From assembly GCA_022827095.1 (NCBI GenBank), contig JAJDTP010000006.1:38817-102816 (forward strand): a DNA stretch of 64,000 nt, in the 5' to 3' direction. This document shows positions 18,188 to 25,689 of this stretch, in pieces (position 1 is the stretch's first letter; each line of letters begins with the position of its first letter). Made by a program: the position numbers and the translations under genes. The notes beneath the pieces are model-generated. The model saw nothing but the letters and a program-made list of their open reading frames with translations. It did not search any database and was not told the DNA's origin. Source of the DNA: Dehalococcoidia bacterium (GTDB lineage: Bacteria > Chloroflexota > Dehalococcoidia > Lucifugimonadales > UBA3495).

Positions 18188-19090
18188 TTGGCTGAAAAAA
18201 TCGGTTTCATCGGCCTGGGGCGCATGGGCCTGCCCATGTCTTACAACCTGCTGCATGCGGGCTACGACCTGACGGTTCATAACCGTAGCCAGGAGAAGGT
18301 GCGCCAGATTACTGACGCCGGGGCTACGGCCGCGACTTCCACTGTGGAGGTCATGGCCGATTGCGACATCGTGCTGGCCTGCCTGCCCGATGTGGCGACC
18401 TGCGAGTCGGTCCTCCTCGGAGACGATGGCGCCCTGCCCAACGCTCGTGCCGGGCAGATCATTGTCGACCACAGCACCGTGGGTGCCGCGACCTCGAAGG
18501 CCTGTGCCGAAGCCGCCGAAAAGCGCGGAGCAATGTTCCTCGATGCCCCAATCAGCGGCGGCACCGAGCGTGCCACCGACGGCACCCTGACCATCATGGT
18601 CGGCGGCCCGGCCGAAGCTTACGCGGCAGCCCAGCCTCTGTTCGATGTTATGGGCGCAGTAGTGCGGCATGTGGGTCCCACGGGCTCCGGCACCGCCGCC
18701 AAGCTGGTTAACCAACTGCTGGTCGGCGTGCACATGGTCGCCGCCGCCGAGGCGATGCTGCTGGGGGCGAAGTCGGGCGCCGACCCGGCGCTGGTTTTCG
18801 AGCTGGTCAATTCGGGGTGGGGTCAGAGCTTCCTTCTGGGACGAAACGCCCCGGCCATGCTTGACCGTGACTTCGAAGGGATCCGCACTCAACTGCGGGT
18901 GTTCCTCAAGGACCTGGGGCTCATCCAGGAGATGGCCCGCGACCTGGAGACACCGATCGCCGCCGGTGATCTGGCCTACCGTCTGCTGTCAGAAGCGGTT
19001 GAGCAGGGACTGGGAGACCTGGATAGCGCGGCCATCGTATTGCCGATGGAAAAGGAAGCCGGGTTCCAGGTACGGCGGAAAGACGCCTGA
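18188..19090 (+). CDS. NAD(P)-dependent beta-hydroxyacid dehydrogenase (3-hydroxyisobutyrate dehydrogenase family)
   Basis: Rossmann oxidoreductase of the MmsB/GarR/GLYR family. The N-terminal IGFIGLGRMGLPMSYNLL (residues 5-22) carries GxGxMG, with HNRS near 31 marking the NADP/NAD site. The substrate loop is DAPISGGTERATDGTLTIMVGG near 119, and the catalytic lysine region is GSGTAAKLVNQLLV near 161. 300 residues. The start is TTG 18188, with GAGGAG eight bases upstream. It lies five bases after the PaREP1 pair. The neighbouring aminotransferase gene suggests amino or hydroxy acid catabolism, but the substrate is not determined. Confidence 0.88.
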   Translation: MAEKIGFIGLGRMGLPMSYNLLHAGYDLTVHNRSQEKVRQITDAGATAATSTVEVMADCDIVLACLPDVATCESVLLGDDGALPNARAGQIIVDHSTVGAATSKACAEAAEKRGAMFLDAPISGGTERATDGTLTIMVGGPAEAYAAAQPLFDVMGAVVRHVGPTGSGTAAKLVNQLLVGVHMVAAAEAMLLGAKSGADPALVFELVNSGWGQSFLLGRNAPAMLDRDFEGIRTQLRVFLKDLGLIQEMARDLETPIAAGDLAYRLLSEAVEQGLGDLDSAAIVLPMEKEAGFQVRRKDA

Positions 19091-19097
19091 CTTACAT

Positions 19098-19122
19098 CGA
19101 TGCACAGCATTGACAGGATGAA
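19098..19122 (+). repeat. GGAT-type interspersed repeat, partial copy
   Basis: ATGCACAGCATTGACAGGATGAATT in the short gap before the aminotransferase gene matches the CAGGATGAA core of the repeat family. Confidence 0.45.
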
Positions 19123-19134
19123 TTGGGAGTTCTG

Positions 19135-20049
19135 ATGATGGCAGACGAAATGATCGTCTATTTCAACGGTGAAATGACCCCCGGCAGCCAGGTTGCGCTG
19201 TCAATTTACGACCGCGGCTTCCTGTACGGTGACGCGGTGTTCGACGCGACCCGCACCTTTGGCGGCAAGACCTTCCGGCTGGACCGCCACATCGACCGCC
19301 TTTACAACTCCCTCCGCTACTTGCGCATCGACGTTGGCATGAGCAAGGAGGAGATGACGGACGCCACGGAGGCCGTGGTTGCTCACAATCACCCGATGCT
19401 TCCGGCCGGCCAGGACATGTGGGTCATGCAGCGGATCAGTCGCGGTGTGGAAGGAGCGGACCGGGCCGGGGGTAATCGACCCACCATCATCATCGAGAGC
19501 CATGCCATACCCTTCGCCGCCCGCGCTCCGCTGTACCGGGACGGCGCCCGCATCAGCACCCCGTCGGTGGCCCGCATCCCTCCCCGGTTCCTCAGTCCCC
19601 GCGCCAAGACCCACAACTACCTCAATCTCATCATGGGCGAGTTGGAGGTGCATGGCGAAGACCCGGACGCGTGGGCCATCCTGCTGGACGAATTCGGCAA
19701 CCTCACCGAGGGTCGCGGCAGCAACGTCTTCCTGGTCAAGGACGGCGCGGTGATGACGCCCAAGTCCCAGTACGTGCTGGAAGGTGTAACCCGCAACCAG
19801 ACCCTGGAACTGGCCGACGGTTTGGGTCTCGCTACCGCCGAATGCGACATAGACCTGTACGATGCTTACACCGCCGATGAAGCGTTCCTGACCTCCACCA
19901 GCCTGTGCATCTGCCCGGTGTCCGCGGTCAACGGTGCCACAGTTGGCGACGGAAGCGTCCCGGGCCCGGTGACCGAGCGCCTGATGACCGCGTTCAGCGA
20001 TCTCGTTGGCATGGACTTCGCCGAACAGTACCTGGCGCATTTGGGGTAA
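19135..20049 (+). CDS. Class IV PLP aminotransferase (branched-chain or D-amino-acid type)
   Basis: Fold-type IV transaminase. VYFNGEMTPGSQVALSIYDRGFLYGDAVFDATR opens the protein. The PLP lysine is K158 in RAKTHNYLNLIMGELE, followed by GNLTEGRGSNVFLV (phosphate cup), EGVTRNQTLELA and EAFLTSTSLCICPV. 304 residues, the usual length. ATG 19135 (or 19138) has GGGAG six to nine bases upstream. Members with this pattern include IlvE, D-alanine aminotransferase and (R)-amine transaminases, so the specificity is left open. The last 25 residues are repeated at DNA level after the next gene (20827-20925). Confidence 0.88.
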   Translation: MMADEMIVYFNGEMTPGSQVALSIYDRGFLYGDAVFDATRTFGGKTFRLDRHIDRLYNSLRYLRIDVGMSKEEMTDATEAVVAHNHPMLPAGQDMWVMQRISRGVEGADRAGGNRPTIIIESHAIPFAARAPLYRDGARISTPSVARIPPRFLSPRAKTHNYLNLIMGELEVHGEDPDAWAILLDEFGNLTEGRGSNVFLVKDGAVMTPKSQYVLEGVTRNQTLELADGLGLATAECDIDLYDAYTADEAFLTSTSLCICPVSAVNGATVGDGSVPGPVTERLMTAFSDLVGMDFAEQYLAHLG

Positions 20050-20105
20050 TCTGTGCATTCTGGTACAAACCGACCCTGCCTGTCCTGTGTCGGCTGGGAG
20101 GCATC

Positions 20106-20810
20106 ATGACTAGCAGATTTACCGCCACCCCGGCGCCGGCGACGCCTCCGGCCATCGCCAAGTTCCCTGAGTTTCCGCCCCGTGCCGACATGATGAACAG
20201 CCGTCATCTTCACGACCAGGGACACCAGCCCGCTCTGCGCCGGCATCTGGGCAACCCGGACACTACTCTGGTGCTGAGCGAAGTTCCCGTATCCTGGGAT
20301 GTGCCCCGGAGCCGGGCCGGCGTGAGGATTCCCGACCTGATCATCGCTTTCAATGTTCGGCGCGCCCATATCTTGGCCCAGGACGGTTACGCCATCAATG
20401 AACAGGGCAAGCCGCCCGATTTCGTGCTGGAAATCGCTTCGGACACCACCGCCGCCAACGATGAAAACGCCAAGTGGTTTGATTACGCCAACTTCGGGGT
20501 GACCGAGTGCTGGCTTTTCGACCCGGACTGGGGCAAACGCTACGCCGCTGGGCTGATTGGCTGGACGCTGGTCAACGGGCGCTATGAGCCTATTTCCATA
20601 CACCGGCACGCGGCGGATATGTACTATGGCGACAGCCGGGTTCTGGGGTTGCAGGTATGCTGGGAACATGGGCAACTCCGCTGGTATGACCCGGCGGGCC
20701 AACGTTACCTGGACACCTTCGATAGCCTGGCCGACGAGAGGGACGCCGCCGTGGCCGAGGCACAACGGCTGCGGCATGAAATCGAGCGGCTGCGGGAGGA
20801 CCGGGAGTAG
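20106..20810 (+). CDS. Uma2-family PD-(D/E)XK protein
   Basis: Uma2 (DUF820) fold, a restriction-endonuclease-like domain of unknown role that is abundant in cyanobacteria and Chloroflexota. GVRIPDLIIAFN near residue 75 supplies the PD. PPDFVLEIASDTTAANDENAKWFDYANFGVTECWLFDP (residues 103-140) carries the E and the conserved YAxxGVxEyWlfDP. The C-terminus is a coiled coil (ERDAAVAEAQRLRHEIERLRED). ATG 20106 has GGGAGG five bases upstream; 234 residues. It sits between the aminotransferase gene and a duplicated tail of that gene, so it probably arrived by insertion or recombination. Confidence 0.82.
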   Translation: MTSRFTATPAPATPPAIAKFPEFPPRADMMNSRHLHDQGHQPALRRHLGNPDTTLVLSEVPVSWDVPRSRAGVRIPDLIIAFNVRRAHILAQDGYAINEQGKPPDFVLEIASDTTAANDENAKWFDYANFGVTECWLFDPDWGKRYAAGLIGWTLVNGRYEPISIHRHAADMYYGDSRVLGLQVCWEHGQLRWYDPAGQRYLDTFDSLADERDAAVAEAQRLRHEIERLREDRE

Positions 20811-20826
20811 CAAAGCGTCGAAGCAG

Positions 20827-20925
20827 GCGATGGAGCGGAGGATGGCGGCGTTCAGCGGTCTCGTCGGCATGGACTTCGCCGAACAGCACTGGGATCACCT
20901 GACCCAAATAATTCTGCACGGATGA
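20827..20925 (+). pseudogene. Duplicated 3' tail of the class IV aminotransferase
   Basis: Reads MERRMAAFSGLVGMDFAEQ then HWDHLTQIILHG, against ERLMTAFSDLVGMDFAEQYL AHLG at the true C-terminus (19975-20046). The core GGCATGGACTTCGCCGAACA is identical in both places. There is no start or upstream coding part, so it is a relic: either the remnant of a second aminotransferase gene or a duplication made when the Uma2 gene came in. Confidence 0.75.
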
Positions 20926-20995
20926 GCAAGATATGCGGGATGGTATTTGATTTACGATACATCAACCAAATCCCGTCCATCCTGTATATCCATGC
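20923..20995. repeat. GGAT-type repeat in inverted arrangement
   Basis: AGATATGCGGGATGGTATTTGA (from 20931) and its imperfect complement TCAACCAAATCCCGTCCATC (20962-20981), then CTGTATATCC, form an imperfect palindrome. The right half, read on the minus strand, is GGATATACAGGATGGACGGG, the same family as 3241-3278. Confidence 0.6.
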
Positions 20996-21025
20996 TAACG
21001 CTCCCCTCTCCAAAGGAGGCACAAT

Positions 21026-21943
21026 ATGCCCGAATATCTGCCCGGAATCGTAGAACCCGACCAGGAAGCACAGCAACTCGCCACCGACTTCGTGTTCACC
21101 GAGGGGCCGCTGTGGCACCCAGACGGCTACTGGCTGTTTGTGGACCTGAGGCGCGAGCCGCCCGTCATCCACCGTATGTCGCCTGCCGGCGGAGCGCCCG
21201 AAATCATCCGCGAGCCCAGCGGCGGCACCAACGGCATGACCCTGGACTTGCAAGGCCGCCTGCTCATGTGCGAGGGCGACAACCGCCGCATCACGCGCAT
21301 GGAATCGGACGGCACCATCAACGTGGTGGCCGACCGGTGGGATGGCAAGCGGTTCCACCGGCCCAATGACATCGTGTGTCGCAGCGACGGCAGCATCTAC
21401 TTCACCAACCCCAGCGGGCGCGTTCCGGAAGCCGAGCAGGAGATTGAGTGGCCCGGCACCATCCACCGCATTGCTCCGGACGGAACCGTGGACATGTCCG
21501 CCCACGACATCGACTTCCCCAACGGCATCGCTTTCTCCCCCGACGAGTCGGTTCTTTACGTGTCCAACACCCGCAAGCTTGGCGAACGACCCGACCAGTA
21601 TTGGGACGGCGAGGTCAAGCAGAACCAGTTCATCCAGGCCTATGACGTGGCGGCCGATGGCTCACTGAGCAACAGTCGCATGTTCGGTAGCATGGCCTCC
21701 GCCGAGGACGGGGTGCCGGACGGCATGAAAGTGGATGCGGAAGGCCGGGTGTACTGCACCGGTTCCGGCGGCGTGTGGGTCTTCTCACCGGCCGGCGAGC
21801 ATCTGGGCATCATCAGGGTACCGGAGATACCGGCCAACTGCTCCTTCGGCGGCCCTGACTTCAGAACCATGCTATTCACGGCACGCACCTCGGTGTACAG
21901 CCTGCGCATGACCACGCCGGGCAATCCGTTGCCCCGAGCGTAG
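21026..21943 (+). CDS. SMP-30/gluconolactonase family protein
   Basis: Six-bladed calcium-dependent lactonase-type propeller. FTEGPLWHPDGYWLFVDL (residues 22-39) carries the metal-binding glutamate, GTNGMTLDLQGRLLMCEG is near 68, RPNDIVCRSDGSIYFTNP near 112, and DIDFPNGIAFSPDESVLYVSNT near 156. Asp and Asn ligands are in family positions. 305 residues. It has an excellent AAAGGAGG eight bases before the ATG. It lies in a catabolic cluster with SolA-like and enolase-superfamily genes, so a role in sugar-acid lactone hydrolysis is plausible but not proven. Confidence 0.9.
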   Translation: MPEYLPGIVEPDQEAQQLATDFVFTEGPLWHPDGYWLFVDLRREPPVIHRMSPAGGAPEIIREPSGGTNGMTLDLQGRLLMCEGDNRRITRMESDGTINVVADRWDGKRFHRPNDIVCRSDGSIYFTNPSGRVPEAEQEIEWPGTIHRIAPDGTVDMSAHDIDFPNGIAFSPDESVLYVSNTRKLGERPDQYWDGEVKQNQFIQAYDVAADGSLSNSRMFGSMASAEDGVPDGMKVDAEGRVYCTGSGGVWVFSPAGEHLGIIRVPEIPANCSFGGPDFRTMLFTARTSVYSLRMTTPGNPLPRA

Positions 21944-21960
21944 GTTCCGCAACCCACCGC

Positions 21961-21988
21961 GTCATTCCCACGAGAGCGGGAATCCAGG
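21961..21988. repeat. GTCATTCCCrCGAnAGCGGGAATCC palindromic repeat, copy 1
   Basis: ATTCCCAC and GCGGGAAT form a stem across GAGA, between the SMP-30 and SolA-like genes. A second copy is at 51094-51120. This REP-like word is common in environmental bacterial genomes. Confidence 0.6.
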
Positions 21989-22006
21989 AACCAGGCAGGG
22001 AAACCA

Positions 22007-23158
22007 ATGCGCGAGTTTGACGCAATAGTGATCGGTGTCGGCGGCATGGGGAGTGCCGCCGTCTATCACCTGGCCCGTCGCGGCTGGAAGGTGCTGGGGC
22101 TGGAGCAGTACGACATCCCCAACGAGATGGGCTCCTCCCACGGCGTCAGCCGGATGATCCGCCTGGCCTACCACGAGGACCCATCCTATGTGCCGTTGCT
22201 CTACCGGGCCTACGAACTCTGGCATCAACTGGAGAACGTGGCCGGGGAAAAACTGCTGGTTACCACCGGCTGCGTGCGGGGAGGCGTCGGGGCCAGCCAA
22301 CTGCTTGAGGGATCTCTGGAAACGGTGACGCAGCATCACCTGCCGTACCGGATGCTCAGCGGCCCGGAGGTGAACCGGGAGTGGCCGGGTTATCAACTGC
22401 CCGAAGAAGCCGAAATGCTCTACGAGCAGCAGGGCGGTTTCGTGCTTTCCGAGCGGTGCATCGTGGGGCACGTTTCGGCGGCCCTGGAAATCGGCGCCGA
22501 GGTACACGGCCGCGAGGCCGCGCTCAGCTGGGAACCCACCGCCGGCGGGGGCGTGGTCGTGACAACCGACAAAGATACCTACTCGGCGCGGCGCCTGGTG
22601 GTCACCGCCGGAGCCTGGGCCGGCAAGGTGGCGCCCGAAGTCGCCGCCCACGCCGTTCCGGAGCGGCAGGTGCTGGGATGGTTTGCACCCTATCGCCCGG
22701 AGCTTTTCCGCCCAGAGAATTTCCCATGCTTCGGCATGGAGGTTGAGGAAGGTCGTTTCTACGGCTTCCCGTCCTACGGGATACCCGGCTTCAAGCTGGG
22801 CATGTTCAACCACTTCCGCGAGCAGGTGGACCCCGACACCATGGACCGGGAACCCAACGCCCGGGACGAGGCCGCACTCCGGCAGTTCACCGAGCGTTAC
22901 TTCCCGGAAGCAGCCGGCCCGACCCTCGCGCTGAAGACCTGCATGTTCACCAACACCCCTGACGAGCACTTCATCATCGACACGCTACCCGATCATCCTC
23001 AGGTCTCCGTGGCCGCCGGGTTCTCCGGGCACGGGTTCAAATTCACCAGCGTGATAGGCGAAATTATGGCCGACCTGGCGGAGCATGGCCAGACTGACCA
23101 CGACATCGGGCTTTTCCGGCTGGGCCGGTTTTCCCAACTCGTCTCTGACGGCGCATAG
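22007..23158 (+). CDS. Monomeric sarcosine oxidase / N-methyltryptophan oxidase family flavoenzyme
   Basis: FAD-dependent amine oxidase of the MSOX/SolA group. The N-terminal dinucleotide site is AIVIGVGGMGSAAVYHLARRG at residues 6-26, then GSSHGVSRMIRLAYHE near 43. The flavin-linking cysteine is C312 in LKTCMFTNTPDEHFIID, and the C-terminal FAD motif is AGFSGHGFKF near 336. This motif set is nearly identical to bacterial MSOX. 383 residues. Products would be the demethylated amine, formaldehyde and hydrogen peroxide. The exact substrate is unknown. Confidence 0.9.
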   Translation: MREFDAIVIGVGGMGSAAVYHLARRGWKVLGLEQYDIPNEMGSSHGVSRMIRLAYHEDPSYVPLLYRAYELWHQLENVAGEKLLVTTGCVRGGVGASQLLEGSLETVTQHHLPYRMLSGPEVNREWPGYQLPEEAEMLYEQQGGFVLSERCIVGHVSAALEIGAEVHGREAALSWEPTAGGGVVVTTDKDTYSARRLVVTAGAWAGKVAPEVAAHAVPERQVLGWFAPYRPELFRPENFPCFGMEVEEGRFYGFPSYGIPGFKLGMFNHFREQVDPDTMDREPNARDEAALRQFTERYFPEAAGPTLALKTCMFTNTPDEHFIIDTLPDHPQVSVAAGFSGHGFKFTSVIGEIMADLAEHGQTDHDIGLFRLGRFSQLVSDGA

Positions 23159-23171
23159 CCAGGACGGCGAG

Positions 23172-23972
23172 ATGGAAAACCCCTTTGCCAACCCGTTTCC
23201 GGGCATGAACCCCTATCTGGAATCCAGGCGGATCTGGCCGGAGGTCCACAACAATATCATCCACGAGATGTTCCGTTTTCTGCGCCGCACTTTGCCGTTC
23301 CGGTACACGGTCATCATGGACGAGCGTGTCGGCATCGGCAACGACCCCTCTCGCGACGCTCCGGCGCGGTACGCCGAACCTGACCTTTCGATCAGAGGCG
23401 GCGGTGTGCATGAGCGTGGCGCCGCTACCTACCTGGCGGAAGGCCGAGTAACCGCCAGGCTCCCCCTGGATGACGAAACAACTCGGGAGATGTTCATCAC
23501 CATTGGCGAACGGGACCACGAAGACCCGGTAACCATTGTGGAGTTGCTGTCGCCCAGCAACAAGATCTTAAGTGGACACGGGCGCAGCCAGTATCTGGAC
23601 AAGCGCGAGCGAGTGATTTTCAGCCCCACACACCTGGTGGAGATTGACCTCATTCGCCGCGGCCGGCCCATGCCGGTGGAAGGTTACGATGGCAACGCGC
23701 CTTACCGGCATCTGATCAGCCGATCGCAGACGCGCCCGGAAGTGGACTTGTATCCGTTCCGCCTGCAAACTCCCATCCCTGACGTTCCGGTACCGTTGCT
23801 GGAGGGCGACGAAGATGCGGTGGTTCCGCTGGGCGTATTGGTGGATGACATGTACGAGCAGGATTACTACTCCAACTACGTCGACTACAACAGCGACCCG
23901 GAAGGAATCTTGTCCGAAGAAGACCGACAATGGATCGACCAACTGTTGCGGGAGAAAGGGTTCCGCCGCTGA
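23172..23972 (+). CDS. DUF4058 family protein
   Basis: Recognised by NPFPGMNPYLESRRIWPEVHNNIIHEMFR at the N-terminus and VELLSPSNKILSGHGRSQYLDKRE (near residue 121), then HLVEIDLIRRGRPMP. These are hallmark segments of DUF4058, found mainly in cyanobacteria, Planctomycetes and Chloroflexota. The ELLSPSNK and VEIDL elements resemble the E-x-K core of PD-(D/E)XK nucleases, and a Uma2 gene is close by, but no activity is known. ATG 23172 has AGGA eight bases upstream; the protein is 266 residues. It starts 13 bases after the SolA stop. Confidence 0.88.
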   Translation: MENPFANPFPGMNPYLESRRIWPEVHNNIIHEMFRFLRRTLPFRYTVIMDERVGIGNDPSRDAPARYAEPDLSIRGGGVHERGAATYLAEGRVTARLPLDDETTREMFITIGERDHEDPVTIVELLSPSNKILSGHGRSQYLDKRERVIFSPTHLVEIDLIRRGRPMPVEGYDGNAPYRHLISRSQTRPEVDLYPFRLQTPIPDVPVPLLEGDEDAVVPLGVLVDDMYEQDYYSNYVDYNSDPEGILSEEDRQWIDQLLREKGFRR

Positions 23973-24005
23973 ACCACGTTCACCCCTTGGCCAAGGAACA
24001 CCATT

Positions 24006-25181
24006 ATGAAAATCACCGATGTTGAGGCCATCGCGCTGGTCTGGCCCGCACCCGACCGCGAATACTGGACGGCCCTCCGACCCATCGGACGCGTGAGCGA
24101 ACTGCTGGTTCGCGTCCATACTGATGCTGGCTACTACGGCATTGGCGAGGCTCATGGCGCCGGACAGGGGTTCGCTGGCATCTACCGCCAGGACAGCGAC
24201 GGAGCCATACACGCCGATGGCGCCTCCCGGGCCGTGGTCGATCTGCTCAAGCCGATGCTCCTAGGCCGGGATCCTGTTGACCACGAACAGCTTTGGGACG
24301 AGATGTTCGGGTTGTGCCATCAAATCGGCTGGGCCGCGTCCGGGTTCGGCCGCCCGCAGATACTCACTGCCTTGGCGGCGGTGGATATCGCCCTTTGGGA
24401 CATCAAGGGCAAAGCCGCCGACCTGCCGGTGTACAAATTGCTCGGTGGCCACTCGAACACCGCACCGTGCTACGTCACCGGCGGGTACTACCAGGAGGGA
24501 AAAACGGTTCACGATCTGGTACGGGAGTGTGAGTCGTACATCGAAATGGGTTACGAGGCCATCAAGCTGAAGATCGGCCACGTCAGCCTCGCCGAGGACT
24601 ACGAGCGGGTCAGCGCCGTTCGCAACTCAGTGGGCGAGGATATTGACATAATGGTCGACGTCAACGAAGGATGGGACGTCGACACCGCCATTCGAGGCGC
24701 GAGTATGCTGGAGCCGCTCAACATCCGCTGGCTGGAGGAGCCGGTTCACTGGTACGACCGGGTCGAGGGCTTGGGCAAGGTGGCCGCCTCGACCGCCATC
24801 CCCATCGCGTCGGGCGAAAACGCGGTGACGCGCTGGGACGCCCGGGATCTCATCCGGCGGGGCGGGGTGCGCGTCATGCAGTACGACAGCACTCGCAACG
24901 GCGGCGTGACCGAGTGTTTGCGCATCGCCGGCTTGTGCGCAGCCGAGAACGTGCGGCTGGCTCCCCATCATGATCCCCAGGTGCACGGTCACCTGGTGGC
25001 TGGCCTGTCGGTCGGCGAAATCTGCGAGACCTTCCCCTCGGCGGATCGCGACCCGATTTGGGACGAGCTCTTCACCGTACGGCCTGAGATCGTCGCCGGC
25101 AAGATAACGTTGTCGGATCGCCCGGGCTGGGGGATTGAGCTGGACGAGCGGACCCTGGAACGGCGGGGCGCCTGGGCGTAA
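24006..25181 (+). CDS. Mandelate racemase/muconate lactonizing enzyme (enolase superfamily)
   Basis: Mg-dependent acid-sugar dehydratase or racemase. The capping domain is followed by a barrel with the KxK base AIKLKIGH near residue 178, metal ligands in MVDVNEGWD near 216 (D), WLEEPV near 242 (E) and IASGEN near 267 (E), and the His-Asp dyad region APHHDPQVHGH near 320. This places it in the mandelate-racemase subgroup rather than the MLE (KxK only) or enolase groups. 391 residues. The function within the subgroup (dehydratase for a sugar acid being most common) cannot be fixed from sequence alone. Confidence 0.9.
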   Translation: MKITDVEAIALVWPAPDREYWTALRPIGRVSELLVRVHTDAGYYGIGEAHGAGQGFAGIYRQDSDGAIHADGASRAVVDLLKPMLLGRDPVDHEQLWDEMFGLCHQIGWAASGFGRPQILTALAAVDIALWDIKGKAADLPVYKLLGGHSNTAPCYVTGGYYQEGKTVHDLVRECESYIEMGYEAIKLKIGHVSLAEDYERVSAVRNSVGEDIDIMVDVNEGWDVDTAIRGASMLEPLNIRWLEEPVHWYDRVEGLGKVAASTAIPIASGENAVTRWDARDLIRRGGVRVMQYDSTRNGGVTECLRIAGLCAAENVRLAPHHDPQVHGHLVAGLSVGEICETFPSADRDPIWDELFTVRPEIVAGKITLSDRPGWGIELDERTLERRGAWA

Positions 25182-25182
25182 C

Positions 25183-25557
25183 GTGATCTGGTTGTTGGTG
25201 GCGGTCGGTGGCGCCGCGGGTTCGGTGCTGCGCTTTGGCGCAGGTCGGCTGGCAGCCCAATATTTCGGGGCGGACACGGTAGTGGGGACATTTGCGGTCA
25301 ATGTTATCGGGTCATTCGCCCTGGGCGTGCTGGCTACAATTTTCATCGCGCGAGCAGATTGGCCGCTGGAACTGCGCGCCATGCTTGCTGTGGGTTTGCT
25401 TGGCGGTTTCACTACCTTTTCCACCCTGGCCTACGACGGGGTCAGGCTCATGTCCGGAGGCGAGCTTGGTCGCGCCGGCATTTCCATTGCGGCCAACCTG
25501 GCAGTCGGCCTGGCGGCCGCCTACGCCGGCGTATTGGTAGGCCGCAGCGTATCTTGA
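25183..25557 (+). CDS. crcB: Fluoride ion channel FluC/CrcB
   Basis: Small four-helix inner-membrane protein that exports fluoride as an antiparallel dimer. GGAAGSVLRFGAGRLA is at residues 8-23, GTFAVNVIGSFALGVLA near 37 (with the conserved Asn), and GLLGGFTTFSTLAYDG near 71 (the Phe box and Na+ site TTFST). 124 residues, usual length. The GTG at 25183 is one base after the previous stop, so it is co-transcribed with the enolase-superfamily gene. A single copy is seen, hence a homodimer, unless a second copy lies elsewhere. No fluoride riboswitch is recognisable. Confidence 0.92.
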   Translation: MIWLLVAVGGAAGSVLRFGAGRLAAQYFGADTVVGTFAVNVIGSFALGVLATIFIARADWPLELRAMLAVGLLGGFTTFSTLAYDGVRLMSGGELGRAGISIAANLAVGLAAAYAGVLVGRSVS

Positions 25558-25630
25558 AATCGTTGCGCAACTTAGTGAGCCTTGGAACCCCATGCAAAGC
25601 GGTTGGGCCATCCGTCGCGGCAGCTCTATG

Positions 25631-25660
25631 TTGAGTATTGTGCGGAGTGTCCGCTATAAT
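25631..25660 (+). promoter_or_regulatory. dnaJ promoter
   Basis: TTGAGT at 25631-25636 and a consensus TATAAT at 25655-25660 with an 18-base spacer; the transcript would start near 25667, 23 bases before dnaJ. No CIRCE inverted repeat is seen. Confidence 0.75.
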
Positions 25661-25689
25661 CTATTCAAACCGTGAATTGTTAGAAAGCT

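Noticed and set aside
25558..25689. CIRCE heat-shock operator before dnaJ
   Set aside because: No TTAGCACTC-N9-GAGTGCTAA pattern; only a standard promoter is present.
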